In this document: in pieces, positions 1-10,148 of the stretch
Numbering within the stretch: position 1 is the stretch's first letter
Layout: every line of letters begins with the position of its first letter
From: Asterella californica
Taxonomy: Eukaryota; Streptophyta; Marchantiopsida; Marchantiales; Aytoniaceae
Assembly: GCA_036924285.1 (NCBI GenBank)
Contig: JAYKYS010000007.1
Span: 12,400,001 to 12,464,000 of the forward strand
Length of the DNA stretch: 64,000 bases
Reading direction: 5' to 3'
The notes under the pieces: model-generated
Seen by the model: only the letters and a program-made list of their open reading frames with translations
Database searches by the model: none
What the model was told of the DNA's origin: nothing
Made by a program: the position numbers and the translations under genes

Positions 1-2
1 GC

Positions 3-125
3 GACTCGTCTCGAGTATTTGTGAATACACGACACACCTCGCATTGACATCTGCCGACTCGTCTCGCGCATTTGACATCTTCGACATCCACGACCGCTCT
101 GACTCGTCTCGCGCATTCGACATCC
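3..125. repeat. Short GACTCGTCTCG-centred repeats at the window edge
   Basis: Three copies of the motif GACTCGTCTCG occur near 3, 56 and 101. The last two are followed by CGCATT-[T/C]-GACATC. The unit is loosely tandem and probably continues left of the window. No coding potential is evident; the small plus-strand ORF over it is low complexity. Confidence 0.5.
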
Positions 126-364
126 GCGACCGCTTCGATCTCTGTAAAGAATCATTACATTTCACATCGGCCTCGGAATCACTATTCGGAAGTTCCGAAC
201 TATATTGAACTAATTATCTTAACGGATTACATTACATTAGATGACTCTCAATCCAACGGAGGAAAAAAGTCACTATTTTTTAGGATGTTACAAAATCTGA
301 AATATCAATAGTAAGCTATGCGCAAACGCATAGCAAAAACTATATAAGATCCCTCTTGAGATAT

Positions 365-838
365 GATGTTATTCTGATATTTATTTTACTTTATTCTCAT
401 GATATTAGAGCTACAGGTACACATTGTTCCGTCATAGCTCAAAGAGTGAAGTGGTGAAGCAGGTTTTTAATCAAAAATATTTTTCTGTATTCAAGTGAGG
501 TCACAAACTTATACTGAGTATTTGAGATAGAAGATCAGTTTTTTGCTGAGTACACCTTTTGGTGTCTTATTCAGAAGGTGTGAATTATCTGGTCTACCAG
601 TTTTCAGAATTTTTAAAGGAAATTGAAAAGTTGATCAAACTACCTTTGAAAGAAAAAGAAATGTCTTTTTGAGCTGGTTTGGGCTTTATTAAGGATTTCT
701 GATCTCTCTTGAATAAAGAAATAAATCTTTTGATTAGAGCTACTTCAGCCACTTCACTTTTTGAGCTCCTATGGAGCAATGCGGACATGTAGCTTTGATA
801 TCATGTTAATAAAGTAAAACGGAGATCAGAATAACATC
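365..838. repeat. Foldback element with about 95-bp inverted arms
   Basis: Positions 365-460 and 743-838 are imperfect inverted repeats. Each outer end begins GATGTTATTCTGAT, and the arms stay alignable through the GTGAAGTGG segment near 446. Each arm carries TGATAT-[TC]-[AT/A]-AGC-type sequence just inside a TTTACTTTATT block, resembling an LTR end followed by a tRNA-iMet-like primer site. It may be a non-autonomous foldback, or two LTR ends of one retroelement joined head to head. The 64-codon minus-strand ORF between the arms has no recognisable domain. Confidence 0.55.
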
Positions 839-2424
839 AAATACTAAGAGAGACCTTATCTAGTCCTCTAAGGTGTTTCAACAATATTCACCTAAAGAAC
901 CCAAAAAGCTACAACTAAAACTAACATAACTACAGAGGTACGAAAGGAGTCTCTTGACTTTACCAAGATGATTTATGACTAGACTAGCTTCCCTATCAAC
1001 TATGTAACGGAGCTTTCCTGTATCTTTAACAAACCCTTTTAACTCTCATTCTGAGTAAATAAAAATGCCGAAATTTTACTACTCCGAAGTATATGGGTTA
1101 CATATTTGTTTCGATTTGAACATTAATGATTTACTGGCAAATGAATAAACATTCGGTGGCTGCATTGTGAGGTACCGATGCAGCCACCGAAGTTGACGTG
1201 GATAATTCCGTATTCACATTACTCTTGGAAAGCAAGCAACATTGGTGGTGATAATTGGTTCTGAATCATCCATATGGTAGCAGATTGAAACAAAGGAGAT
1301 GAAAATTTCACGCCATCGTAGTAGTATTTACTGGCGCTTCATGTACATTTGTGCCTTGCTTTTGCCTTCAACTTCCAAAATCCTTTGGCCTTTACTTTTC
1401 GAAAAGTACCCGTCTGAGAATATTCCCCCAAAAAACGTAATTTAGAGCTTTTGGGGGGACAAAAGAAGGAGAAACATATTTGAATATTATTTGAGACCTG
1501 ATTTGTGTATTTTATAATGTAGAATTATAGTCATGGAACATATATATGAACCTATGTTCTTCGACACCTCCCACAGGTTCCGTCTTGGAAGAAGGTTTCA
1601 CATGAGGTAGACAAATTTGCATGAGATGGACAGGAGCGTCGTGGTTCCTTGAAGTTTACATCATATGATGTGAAAATGTAAGAATATTTATTTTAAATAT
1701 TATTCTTCTTGTAAATTATATTAAATTTTAAAATGCTACATTAACTGAAGAAAACGAGACGGATATTTATCCATGAGTATAAAAGTTAAAAATAAAAACT
1801 ACCTCACACATAGAACTAACGCTGGAAATGAGTTTGTAAAGTATGTATAAAATAACACCCAAAAAAATGTAAAGAATTTAATCAAAAGACTAAAGAAACA
1901 AGAGAAATAGAAAACAGACCCATCGAAATTTGCAGTAAAGTATACATAACCAAGCCTATATACTATATCCGATCCGTACATGAGAATTACAGTACTGTAT
2001 ATTACCAAAAATGCTATTCTGAGGTGGAAGTGATATGAAATGCTTTATGCATGCAGATCTGGATCTCCAATGCTTCAACTTCTAATTACGGAATTAATTA
2101 AGGAATAAATTCATCCTCATGTACAAGTACTGTAACTCTCATTCATCTTCTGAAAAGTTGCATGAGGAAATCTATATCAGATATTATGGTACGTTCTCAA
2201 ACATAGAGATCTAGATAGGACCAAAGCAAGGATTTCTGGTTCTCCTCTACACTGGTTCTGCCATACTGGATATGTCCCGCTAGCCGATTGCTATCATTAG
2301 CCGATTTGAAAGAGAACACTCTTAGACTATTGTCTCTCCGTTGTATGGCTTGATGCACCTAGCCTTGACTTTCCTTTTCCTGCATTCGACTTCTGCCTCG
2401 CTATTATTTGTCAGTCCTGTCCCT
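839..2424. other. AT-rich stretch without supported gene
   Basis: I see only AT-rich sequence with short, unremarkable ORFs, including a hydrophobic 69-codon minus-strand ORF at 1799-2008 that looks like chance. No LTR, tRNA or repeat boundary is visible. Confidence 0.4.
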
Positions 2425-2454
2425 TCCTCGAATTCACACCAGCGAATTCGAGGA
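2425..2454. repeat. Perfect 11-bp inverted repeat
   Basis: TCCTCGAATTC (2425-2435) and GAATTCGAGGA (2444-2454) are perfect inverted arms around an 8-base loop. There is no U-run on either side, so it is not an obvious terminator; its function is unknown. Confidence 0.5.
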
Positions 2455-2677
2455 GACCTGGAGTTCCCCCTCGAGCACCCCAAATGGTTATTGCTCATTT
2501 TTGTCACCAGTTTTTGTCGAGCTTTGTTCATCTTTTTTCTAAGTACTCGATCCCCACTAATCGTGAAATGCGGACACTACACGAGAAACATCTGCACTCC
2601 TTGCAACTGTCCCTCCTCGTAGCCAATGCTATGAACAACTAGACTGTGGTGAGGGTTATTGCGGTTGCCTCAGCATG

Positions 2678-2993
2678 ATTCGGTTCCAAACAGAACCGTT
2701 CAACGTGGAATTGGAACCGAACTGAAGTCGAACGGTTTAGAACTAACCATTTTCTTACCTTTAGAACAAAACTACGTTATGTGGAACTGAACCAGTTAAA
2801 ACCGAACTGCAAAATTGTTCTGGAACTGGCTTGTGCCAATTCATACGAAGAAGATTATTAAATGAATTTTCTTCTATGCGGTTCGAACCGAACCATTAAA
2901 GATTAAAACTGAATTGTCTGTACGAGAACCATTTAAAACCTGACCGTTTTCGAACCCTTCGAACTGAAACAGAAGCTTCTAACCGAACGGGAA
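2678..2993. repeat. Degenerate AACCGAAC-rich repeat block (orientation 1)
   Basis: About 315 bp is dominated by variants of GAACCGAAC, GAACTGAAC and AACCATT spaced 10-25 bases apart. The reverse-complement style (GGTTCGGTT, GGTTCAGTT) fills 11930-12345. Such arrays are common as transposon subterminal repeats in plants, but no element ends were found. It has no coding sequence. Confidence 0.5.
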
Positions 2994-3111
2994 AATACAC
3001 TAAGAGTAACTCTACTCATATTAATTAGTATCGTGCGAGTCTGCATGATCCGGTGAACTGATTAATAATGTATTGTTATTTTCATGCACGGAAATTAAAC
3101 CACAGGTGAGG

Positions 3112-3119
3112 GTATAAAA
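3112..3119 (+). promoter_or_regulatory. TATA box
   Basis: GTATAAAA lies in a GC-richer stretch (GAGGGTATAAAACCCCTCA), followed about 30 bases later by CTCC and a T-run. The spacing and context fit a pol II core promoter for the region running toward the ORF at 4238. It could equally be the TATA of an unrecognised LTR. Confidence 0.5.
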
Positions 3120-3242
3120 CCCCTCAGTTCGCACGCGGCTCCTTTTTTTGCCACTATAGCCAGTGGAGAGCGCGGTGAGCGGCAGACGGTGTTCCGAGGC
3201 CGGAGAACGAAAGACGTGTTCCCGACGAGCGGCTAGGGTTCT

Positions 3243-3386
3243 GGGACTTGTGGTGGGGTCGTATGTTGTTTTGCATCAGGAGAGCGGAGGCCATCGTTTT
3301 TCTCTGCGTGCTCGGGGACTTGTGGTGGGGTCGTACGTTCTTTTGCATCAGGAGAGCGGAGGCCATCGCTTTTCTCTGCGTGCTCG
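3243..3386 (+). repeat. Two-copy 72-bp tandem duplication
   Basis: Copies at 3243-3314 and 3315-3386 differ at only a few bases. The unit is a multiple of three. In the plus frame of an open 116-codon stretch (3163-3513) it gives two consecutive 24-residue repeats beginning GLVVGSYV. The stretch lies just downstream of the TATA box and could be 5' UTR or a first exon. No known domain was recognised. Confidence 0.6.
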
Positions 3387-3801
3387 TTGTGACTGCGTTG
3401 ACACAGCGCGTGTTCGTTATGGAGGGTTGAGAGAGTCGAAAGAATCAGTGCAAGCAATCAGTGCGTTAGTTTGGAGACGACCTCACGAGTATATCGTCAG
3501 GCATCGTGACTAGTTTACTTGGCTGTGGATCTACACATAGACTCGGATTCGTTTTCTGCGGATGCGGCTCTGTTTTGACTGGACCTCGCTATCTGTATTT
3601 TTGCTAATGCGGCTTTGTTTTGACTCCTTCTGTTTTGAATAAGCTTCATTTGTCGGCAGTGCATCGTTTCTTGGTGGTTCTTGTTCGCTTAGCAAGCTCT
3701 CTACTCACTCTTGGCTATTTTTTGTCTTGCAGGTCCTTTTCTGGACCTTTTTGACTCTCTTCAGTTTAACGGATTGCTCATTTGTTGACGGTGCATCGGT
3801 T

Positions 3802-3998
3802 CTTGGTGGTTTTCGGTTCTTGGTGGTTCCCGCTTAGCTTATTTTGACTCGCTCTTGGTGATTTCTCCAAGGCTGGTCCTTTTCTGGACCTCGCTAAGTA
3901 CTTGGTGGTTTTCGTTCTTGGTGGTTCCCGCTTAGCTTATTACGACTCGCTCTTGGTGATTTCTCCAAGGCTGGTCCTTTTCTGGACCTCGCTAAGTA
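3802..3998 (+). repeat. Two-copy 99-bp tandem duplication
   Basis: Copies at 3802-3900 and 3901-3998 (99 and 98 bp) both run from CTTGGTGGTTTTCG to CTCGCTAAGTA, with a few substitutions. A partial related unit precedes them (CGGTGCATCG and GGTTCTTGG, from about 3655). The length is not a multiple of three and stops occur, so it is non-coding; it may be a 5' leader or intron of the downstream ORF. Confidence 0.6.
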
Positions 3999-4237
3999 TT
4001 CTGACGTATGCCATGATTTTGTTGTCTGGTACAGCGAGTTCTGTCGTGACCATGCGAACTCGAACTCAGGGATGCGAGGTATATGTTCGGTGGACTTCTT
4101 ATCTCTGAGACTGTTACTGTTTCTCTCGAACTGAACTGTTACTGTTACTCGGTTTCTTTCCTACAGTCCTATTAGTAGCTCCTCTCTCTAACCTCTCTTT
4201 ACTCGGGACAGCGAGGTGTTTTGAACTGTTTCTCTTC

Positions 4238-4669
4238 ATGGCCAAGGTGGGTGAGCAGATATTTGAGACTAGATTAGACTCCTTGCAGGATATTTCGAGC
4301 AAACCACGTTTTGACTCTGTGCTAGAGGACGTCTGGAAGTTTTCTTGGCCAGGGACAGATGAGGATGGGGCACCGAGACGCTTCGCCAGATTAGTGAGTC
4401 TGGACCGGTTACGAGAGCTTTATCCACATTTTTCTGATTCTTGTAATGTGTTCGCTGCGTCTTTGGAGATGGAGCCAGATACCTTTTTGATGGCTGCTTG
4501 TTATGCTTGGTCTGAGAGTGAACCTAGGAGGAAGCGTTTTCAAGTATACAAGCATCTGTCTTATGCAGCAGGATGGAGGGAGAGAAAGCAGTTTCCAGAG
4601 TTTCTACAGTTAGCAGTTCAACAGAGTTGGAAAGAGCCCGGCGAGGAGCATGTAGGATACATCCCTTGA
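4238..4669 (+). CDS. Hypothetical protein, 143 codons
   Basis: Open frame from ATG in good context (CTTCATGGCC, G at +4) to TGA. The product is soluble and charged, with many Trp, Arg and Glu residues and an internal run MAACYAWSESEPRRKRF near residues 85-101. There is no signal peptide, membrane segment or zinc-binding motif, and I recognise no family. Upstream are a TATA box at 3112 and a pyrimidine-rich stretch ending TTGCAG near 3732, which would suit a spliced leader. It could be a small gene, the last exon of a longer one, or an old gag-like fragment. Coding status rests on length, start context and codon-like composition only. Confidence 0.4.
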   Translation: MAKVGEQIFETRLDSLQDISSKPRFDSVLEDVWKFSWPGTDEDGAPRRFARLVSLDRLRELYPHFSDSCNVFAASLEMEPDTFLMAACYAWSESEPRRKRFQVYKHLSYAAGWRERKQFPEFLQLAVQQSWKEPGEEHVGYIP

Positions 4670-4767
4670 TTCTTTTTTGTTTCAGGATTTGATTTATTTT
4701 ATTACAAGTGTTTGTTGTTTCTGTATTTTATTGGCTTGAGCCTCCTTCCCTCTTGTGAGGGGAGTGA

Positions 4768-4815
4768 ACCTTCGCTGGGATGGCCAGCTAGATGGGTTCA
4801 ACTCCCATCGAAGGT
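4768..4815 (+). other. tRNA-like minihelix
   Basis: ACCTTCG (4768-4774) can pair with CGAAGGT (4809-4815) as a 7-bp acceptor-like stem. Directly before the 3' strand lies a T-arm-like hairpin: ATGGG, loop TTCAACT, CCCAT (4792-4808). Only 17 bases fill the place of the D and anticodon arms, so it is not a functional tRNA; it may be a decayed tRNA or a coincidental hairpin. Confidence 0.35.
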
Positions 4816-5299
4816 ATTACATGCTAGTTCATTATTTCGGCCTTACAGTTTATTTGGAGTAGCTTGTGGCTTTCAGTAGCTTCTGGCTTTGTTTGTTAGA
4901 TACCTCGAACTACATGAGGCGGCCTCTGAACTCTTTGTGGATGAAAGGGTATCGGTGTTCCAGCTCCGTTTTCTCTCTGGTTCCAACGCTGTGTCCATAT
5001 ATATGATGTCGGTATTCTGAGTGAAATATAGTTACGTTATTAGAGATTCGCATTGTAACCAGTCTCTCATCAGTAAGGTATTCTATGATTCTCTGAAAAC
5101 TCGTAATGAACTGTGTTTTCACGTTGTAGTCTTGCGATCCAACTGGTGAATTTTTTTGTATTATTTTATCATGTTTCTCTATCGAGATAATGACGTTTGT
5201 ACGTAGGTCAGATCTCTCGCAGGAAACTATATATGCAGTCTCAGACGAACTTCATCTCAGCAAACATGAACTGGCTTCAGGAACTGGCTTCAGGATGAC

Positions 5300-5399
5300 T
5301 TCAACCTTGACAATGATCAAGAGACTTGTAGCACATAAGCATATTTACATTCAACCTTGACAATGATCAAGAGACTTGTAGCACATAAGCATATTTACA
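5300..5399 (+). repeat. Two-copy 50-bp tandem repeat
   Basis: Two copies of a 50-bp unit (5300-5349, 5350-5399), TTCAACCTTGACAATG to CATATTTACA, with no difference by eye. A shorter 13-bp duplication (AACTGGCTTCAGG twice) lies just upstream near 5269. Confidence 0.7.
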
Positions 5400-6486
5400 G
5401 TCCAACGGGAGACCAGGTGAAGAATGTTTCAGTGTAATATCATGAGGACTGTGCTATCATGAGATCTTGATCTTGCCAAATAACTGTTTTCCAACAAGAT
5501 ACTTTGAGTGCCTCCAAGGCTTTGCTACGGGAACCGAAAGCATTCAGACCCGAAGTTCGTAACTTGCCCAAGTAGATGTCACGTATCTCAGCCGGTTACC
5601 AAGGTGTTCGTCAGAACCTCAAGAACCGGAAGCACCTCGGACCTGAAGTTCGTAACTCATGAAACAGAGCTCATGGAGTTCCTCGACCAGCTTGGGGTAG
5701 TGGAGGGCATCCGACCGTGGCATCCAACCGTGGTTGCCTCTGTCCGTACCAGGTTGCCAAGGGTACTAACTAGGTTCTAGCTCGCGTTCCATTGTTGCTG
5801 CATGTTCCACCGCTGTTTGAAGAGACAACCGGTTTTCCAAGCTTCTTGCTGTATGGCAGATAAAAACTTGAAACCTGATTTTCGCACTTGTTTCCACACG
5901 ACTGGAACTGTTTACAAAGAAGGAACTGAAAAAAAAGGAGTACCAAGTACTATCAGCGGAGTTTTGGACTCCCTGAGAAACTTCGTTACACTAACCGGTG
6001 ATCTCCTTACGACTTGATTATTGCAGTCATTATTGCAGACAAAATTATATTAAACTATATTCAAATGAATGTACGTGTGGCGTGACCCAATGAGAGAAAA
6101 GTAACAGTTCTATTTCGAATTAAAAAATGTATTACTTATTCAGATATTTATTGACACATAAGAAGTGAGCATTTACCGAAAATAACATCATCCATTGAAT
6201 GAAAAAATAGATAAAAAAAATTATAAAAAGTATTAGAAATGGTGCTTTTTCATCAGCTGGAGCAAAATATGAGGTTCAAAACTTTGTAGACACATACTTG
6301 CTGAAATGAGAACACGCATGTCTGTCGCAACCTGTGTAAAAATGAGAATAAACTGTTAGAGATAGAAAATGTGTATGATGACTAGAAAAGAACTAGATAA
6401 TAATGAATATTTTCTGATGACATAAATTCAAAGAATGAAAAATTTTAGTTCAAACGTAAAGTACTCACTTGTCATCACATTGTATA
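5400..6486. other. Stretch without supported gene
   Basis: Two short plus ORFs (5508-5780, 5802-6017) lack any recognisable domain. A diverged repeat of about 37 bp is visible, AACCGAAAGCATTCAGACC near 5531 and AACCGGAAGCACCTCGGAC near 5624, both followed by CGAAGTTCGTAACT-like sequence. From about 6030 the sequence is AT-rich and lies 3' of the minus-strand transposase relic. Confidence 0.35.
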
Positions 6487-8894
6487 CTAAGTACGTACGC
6501 CGAACAAGCGCTCCCTCAACTCTACTTTCCATAATGACGTCCGAGGTGGTAGCACACGCGAAGTTGTTGTCCTGTGACGCACCGAAGTGTGTTGTGGACG
6601 ACGCTGAAAAATCTTTATCGGCTCTCGAACTATGTTCTCGTTCCAATCCATCGCACATGCTGCTAAACGAGCCTCATGCGTCCGAGGAAAGTGGATCCGT
6701 TTTGTCGCAAACTTGTTTATGACTGAGTTGAAAGTCTCCAACATGTAGTTCTCCCTAGCGCGTGTATAGAATCGCATCTTTGCTGGGGTAATGGCTCTGC
6801 CAAGAAATGCAACCATGGCTAGATGCGTGCATGAACCTGCATGACAGAGAGAAAATCTTCTACCATTAGAATATCTCTAAATTTAGTTGACATAAATAAC
6901 AAAACCTCCTAAAGTGTTGCATCCCGGCCCATTTACCTTTCTCGTAATACTTGTCAAAGGCTAGTCTGTTCAAATCGGGAACACCGCAGCAAGGTCTAGG
7001 TACCCCTGTCATCCGCTGGAGTATAAGACAATATATATGCTCTCCTGCCCAATGGTCAGCCGCATTCTTGATGTCTAGACATAACGTAGAGGCATCAATC
7101 CTCCTCTTGTCCATATCGATCATCGGCACCAACGGTTCTCTTAGCGTTTAGCTGACAACAGGTGTATATCCAACCTTTCAACTTATCTGCAATACCATGT
7201 TCCTGAAGCTCAGGATACATGAATCGTCTCGACCGTATGGAGTCTTCCTCCTCTAAACCTCTCAACTCAGCTACTCGACGAACAAGCACAGGCTTGTTCC
7301 CAGTGATAGGAGCCCCTTGTGACCTCAGCCAAGTTACCAAGTGTCGCTTTGTAAGAAGCTCCAAGTCTGCTGCCATCTCAGCTTCCTCGACACCACGTGG
7401 AGCTCGCTTCTTGGTCTGCAACTCGACCAAAAACTTCTTGACCACATTCTTGCACTTGTGCCACAAGTCTTTTTGTGAAACAATCCCATCGTGCCTTATC
7501 ATCGTGCCTCGTCTGCGACGATACCACGAGCGATTAATCGCTGGATACCAACCTCGAAGACACGATCCTCTATCAACCAGGAGTTGTTACCAGTCTCTAT
7601 GCGAGTCATATTCACCAACTTGATCACACGACCATCATGTGCAGCGATGAACGCGCAAGTTCCATTATAACCATTCCTCGTGGAATCGTATCGAAGATCA
7701 GCGTACACGATAAAATTACCTATCCAAAACATAAATGTCACAAGTCATTTCTCTCTCATATCATGAACGTGACAATACAGCAAAGTATACTAGAGAGAAA
7801 GGGATATCTTACCACCAGCAGGTGCTTCGTTCAGATCGGGAAAATGTCTAGCAAGAACAGTTGACTGCTCCTGATCTTTCACCATGCTCCATTTGTCCAA
7901 GGTTGCTTGTATCCATCCAATCTCGCGATACTTACCACTCTGAAAAGCATAAAAATGATGCCTAGACAAAGGAGCCAACCCTCCCTCTCTATATAAACTA
8001 TCCAGCTGAGTATATCTTAAACCAGCACATAACGCAGCATTGTACATGCGATGTGTGACATCTGGAACATTGTTATAAATCTCCATCTCAGTAGATCGCC
8101 ACCCATATGTATGACGGTGTGGGCAATCAACTTCAAAGACCAACTCTGATGCATAGATGATACTATGGGAGGCAAGAAATGTTCGCATCCGTGGTGAGGA
8201 CATCTCACTCTAAAGATATGGAAGAACTCTCTCAATCTAGGATGTGAGACGAATCCATATAAAGGAAGATCGTCGACCTGGTCAGAAGCTACACTCTCAT
8301 CAACTCCAGGTGGTCCTAAATCCGGAATCTGAGAATCTATAACTAGATCCCTAGGAACTTGTGAACTTGGAACATGAGCATCTCCTGTGTCATGCGCATG
8401 GACATCCTAAAATCACAAACATCAGAATTCTACTACATCAATCAAACAACACATTCAATGCCAAAACTACATTGTATCTCAACCATCATTATAAATAATT
8501 CACATACAACATGACATGTTGCGACAAATACATGATGTACCTGAGAGTCCGACGTGGCGATGCCAAGAGCTCGTAAGACATCCGTATCAGCAAAAAATTC
8601 TTCCACAACAGGAATACTCGCTGATGCATCCTGAACACCCTCCTCTGGAATTACATCAGGATCCACTACAATCTGCTCAGCCTCCCTCGCCATTCCATCA
8701 ATTCTGACATCAGCAGTGGCAAAAAGAAACCTAAACACTGCAGCGTGACCTGCCCCGGGTCCCAAGAGCCTCATCAATTGGACATACCGTGGGAGCAAAC
8801 TCTCCGGGATCCTCAGCATACCCGTTGGGACCTCCGGACATCCTCTAGGTGCATGTCGGTCTCCAGGACGTCTAGAATATACTCTAGGTGGCAT
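6487..8894 (-). pseudogene. SAP-domain DDE transposase-like gene, intron-containing and frameshifted
   Basis: Exon 1 runs from the ATG at 8894 to 8541 (donor CAG/GTACAT). Exon 2 begins at 8406 after GATTTTAG and ends at 7813. A 93-bp GT-AG intron (7812-7720) leads to exon 3; both joins keep frame. The order is a Cys-rich N-part (RCPHHGC), a W-S and AGL.Y..L...LSR..FY.FQ region, a core starting YADLRYDS with DLWHKCKNVVKKF, a SAP-type motif (LTKRHLVTWLRSQGAP..GNK..L..RV, near 7300-7390), DIKNAADHWAGEHIYC, then ENYMLETFNSVINKF..KRIHFP and MDWNEN. I know this order from uncharacterised eukaryotic DDE transposases; the superfamily is not assigned. Frameshifts near 8180, 7500 and 7120 break it, and another intron may lie near 6815-6890 (acceptor CATGCAG). 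It is probably dead, unless the shifts are sequencing errors. Confidence 0.6.
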
Positions 8895-9170
8895 GGATAT
8901 AACTAATATGTCCTAAAACTGTCGACAGGCCTATCCGTCCGGAGGTTCGTCCTAAATTCTACAGTGGCAACCAAAATCTATATCTTACTAAAGTAAATGA
9001 CAAAAAAATCAAAATAAAACAAAAATCTCTAAAACTCTTGAGATACAACAAGAGAGATCAAATAAGTTACAAAACAGAAAAAAAAACAAATCAATATAAG
9101 CAAAGACTAATAAGTTAGTCCAGATCCAAACTGCATAGCAGAAAATGAAACTAAGTCAAAGAGCACCAAG
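8895..9170. other. Upstream flank of transposase relic
   Basis: AT-rich sequence with A-runs, 5' of the minus-strand transposase start. No clear terminal inverted repeat or target duplication could be paired with the other side of the relic. Confidence 0.3.
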
Positions 9171-9461
9171 AGGAAAAGAAGAGACTGAAAAAGTTTGAGC
9201 AATGCCAACACGAAAAATGACCAAGGCAAAAAAGAAAGAGAGGGCTTTACCCCTCCCTTTCCCTTTCCCCTTCCTCTCCCATCCCCTCCTTCCGCTCCCT
9301 CCTTCCACTCCTTCCCCTCCCATCTCTCCCTCTTTCCCCTCCCATCCCCCGCAGCCAATTGGGAGGATCCGCCTCCCATAAAGCTCTGCGCTCCTGGGAG
9401 GTTATGGATCGGCCGGCTGTCAAGCCGGAAATTACAGGAAAAGAAGAGACTGGAAAAGTTT
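9171..9461. repeat. 26-bp direct repeats flanking a segment with a pyrimidine tract
   Basis: AGGAAAAGAAGAGACTG-[A/G]-AAAAGTTT occurs at 9171-9196 and 9436-9461 with one mismatch. The 239 bp between them contain the long pyrimidine tract. This could be a segmental duplication or the footprint of an insertion. Confidence 0.6.
9250..9350 (+). repeat. Long polypyrimidine tract
   Basis: About 100 bases are almost purely C and T, in CCCTTT and CCTCC units, with only scattered A or G. The tract ends CCCCCGCAG at 9346-9354, which looks like a polypyrimidine tract plus 3' splice site on the plus strand. It may also form purine-pyrimidine triplex structure. The ORFs on both strands over it are compositional artefacts. 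Confidence 0.7.
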
Positions 9462-9908
9462 TATAACCTGACTTGACAAGAAGCGAGGCCGGCGAAGAGA
9501 ACTATGTTCTTCTAAGTATAATTTTTGTCTTTCTAAAAAGCAGAAAATCAGTATAACAACAATTCAAATTTTGAATTTCTGAATATTCTTTTTCTGAAGC
9601 CCTGGTTGTTCTGATCTTTGAATGAGAGCTCTGCAGCCGTCCGATGTCGGATCACAGAGATTCTCGACTCATTTTGAAAGGTGCAGGTCGATGCTCGTTT
9701 TGATACATAGATGAGAGAAAATGGACAGAAATCAAACACGAACAAGCTGGGCGCAGTTGGAGTGGGATAGCCCGCCGGGGTCAACTTTTGGTAATCATCG
9801 AGTAAAACTGTCTGTGGAGGGATATCCCACCACTAATATACCGCCACCTGTGGTTTAATATGAGTAGAATGAAGTTGACTACCGTTCGATCTATAGTCCG
9901 AGTGCTAA

Positions 9909-10148
9909 TTATTTCGCAGCGTCGTGATCTTGTCTCCAAAGCAGAGTTTCGAAGGTCACAGTCGGTATCCAAAGGGTGTAGAAATCGGTTTCCCCATATT
10001 CGCTCCAAGCCCTTTGCAACCGCAGCCACGGATAGTTTCCAGTTCTGACTTTGTCGTACCAGGTATATTCTCGAACTGTACAACGACGTCTTGCCAAGTA
10101 CACTCTTTTCCTTTGTAATAGCCTCTGTCCGATCTTCCGTCCTACCAT
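9909..10148 (-). CDS. Small ORF, possible GIY-YIG-like fragment
   Basis: A 79-codon ORF from ATG at 10148. The section GNYPWLRLQRAWSEYG (residues about 38-53) resembles the helix following the GIY-YIG core in plant and homing-type nucleases (N-x-x-LQ-x-AW-x-x-YG). The upstream GIY-YIG strand is not seen in this frame, so it would be a fragment. It may equally be chance. Confidence 0.2.
   Translation of the reverse strand: MVGRKIGQRLLQRKRVYLARRRCTVREYTWYDKVRTGNYPWLRLQRAWSEYGETDFYTLWIPTVTFETLLWRQDHDAAK

Noticed and set aside
6435..6722. Plus-strand ORFs over the transposase relic
   Set aside because: Antisense to the recognisable minus-strand frames.
9107..9476. Gly/Arg/Lys-rich minus ORF and Pro-rich plus ORF
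   Set aside because: Both are translations of the polypyrimidine tract.
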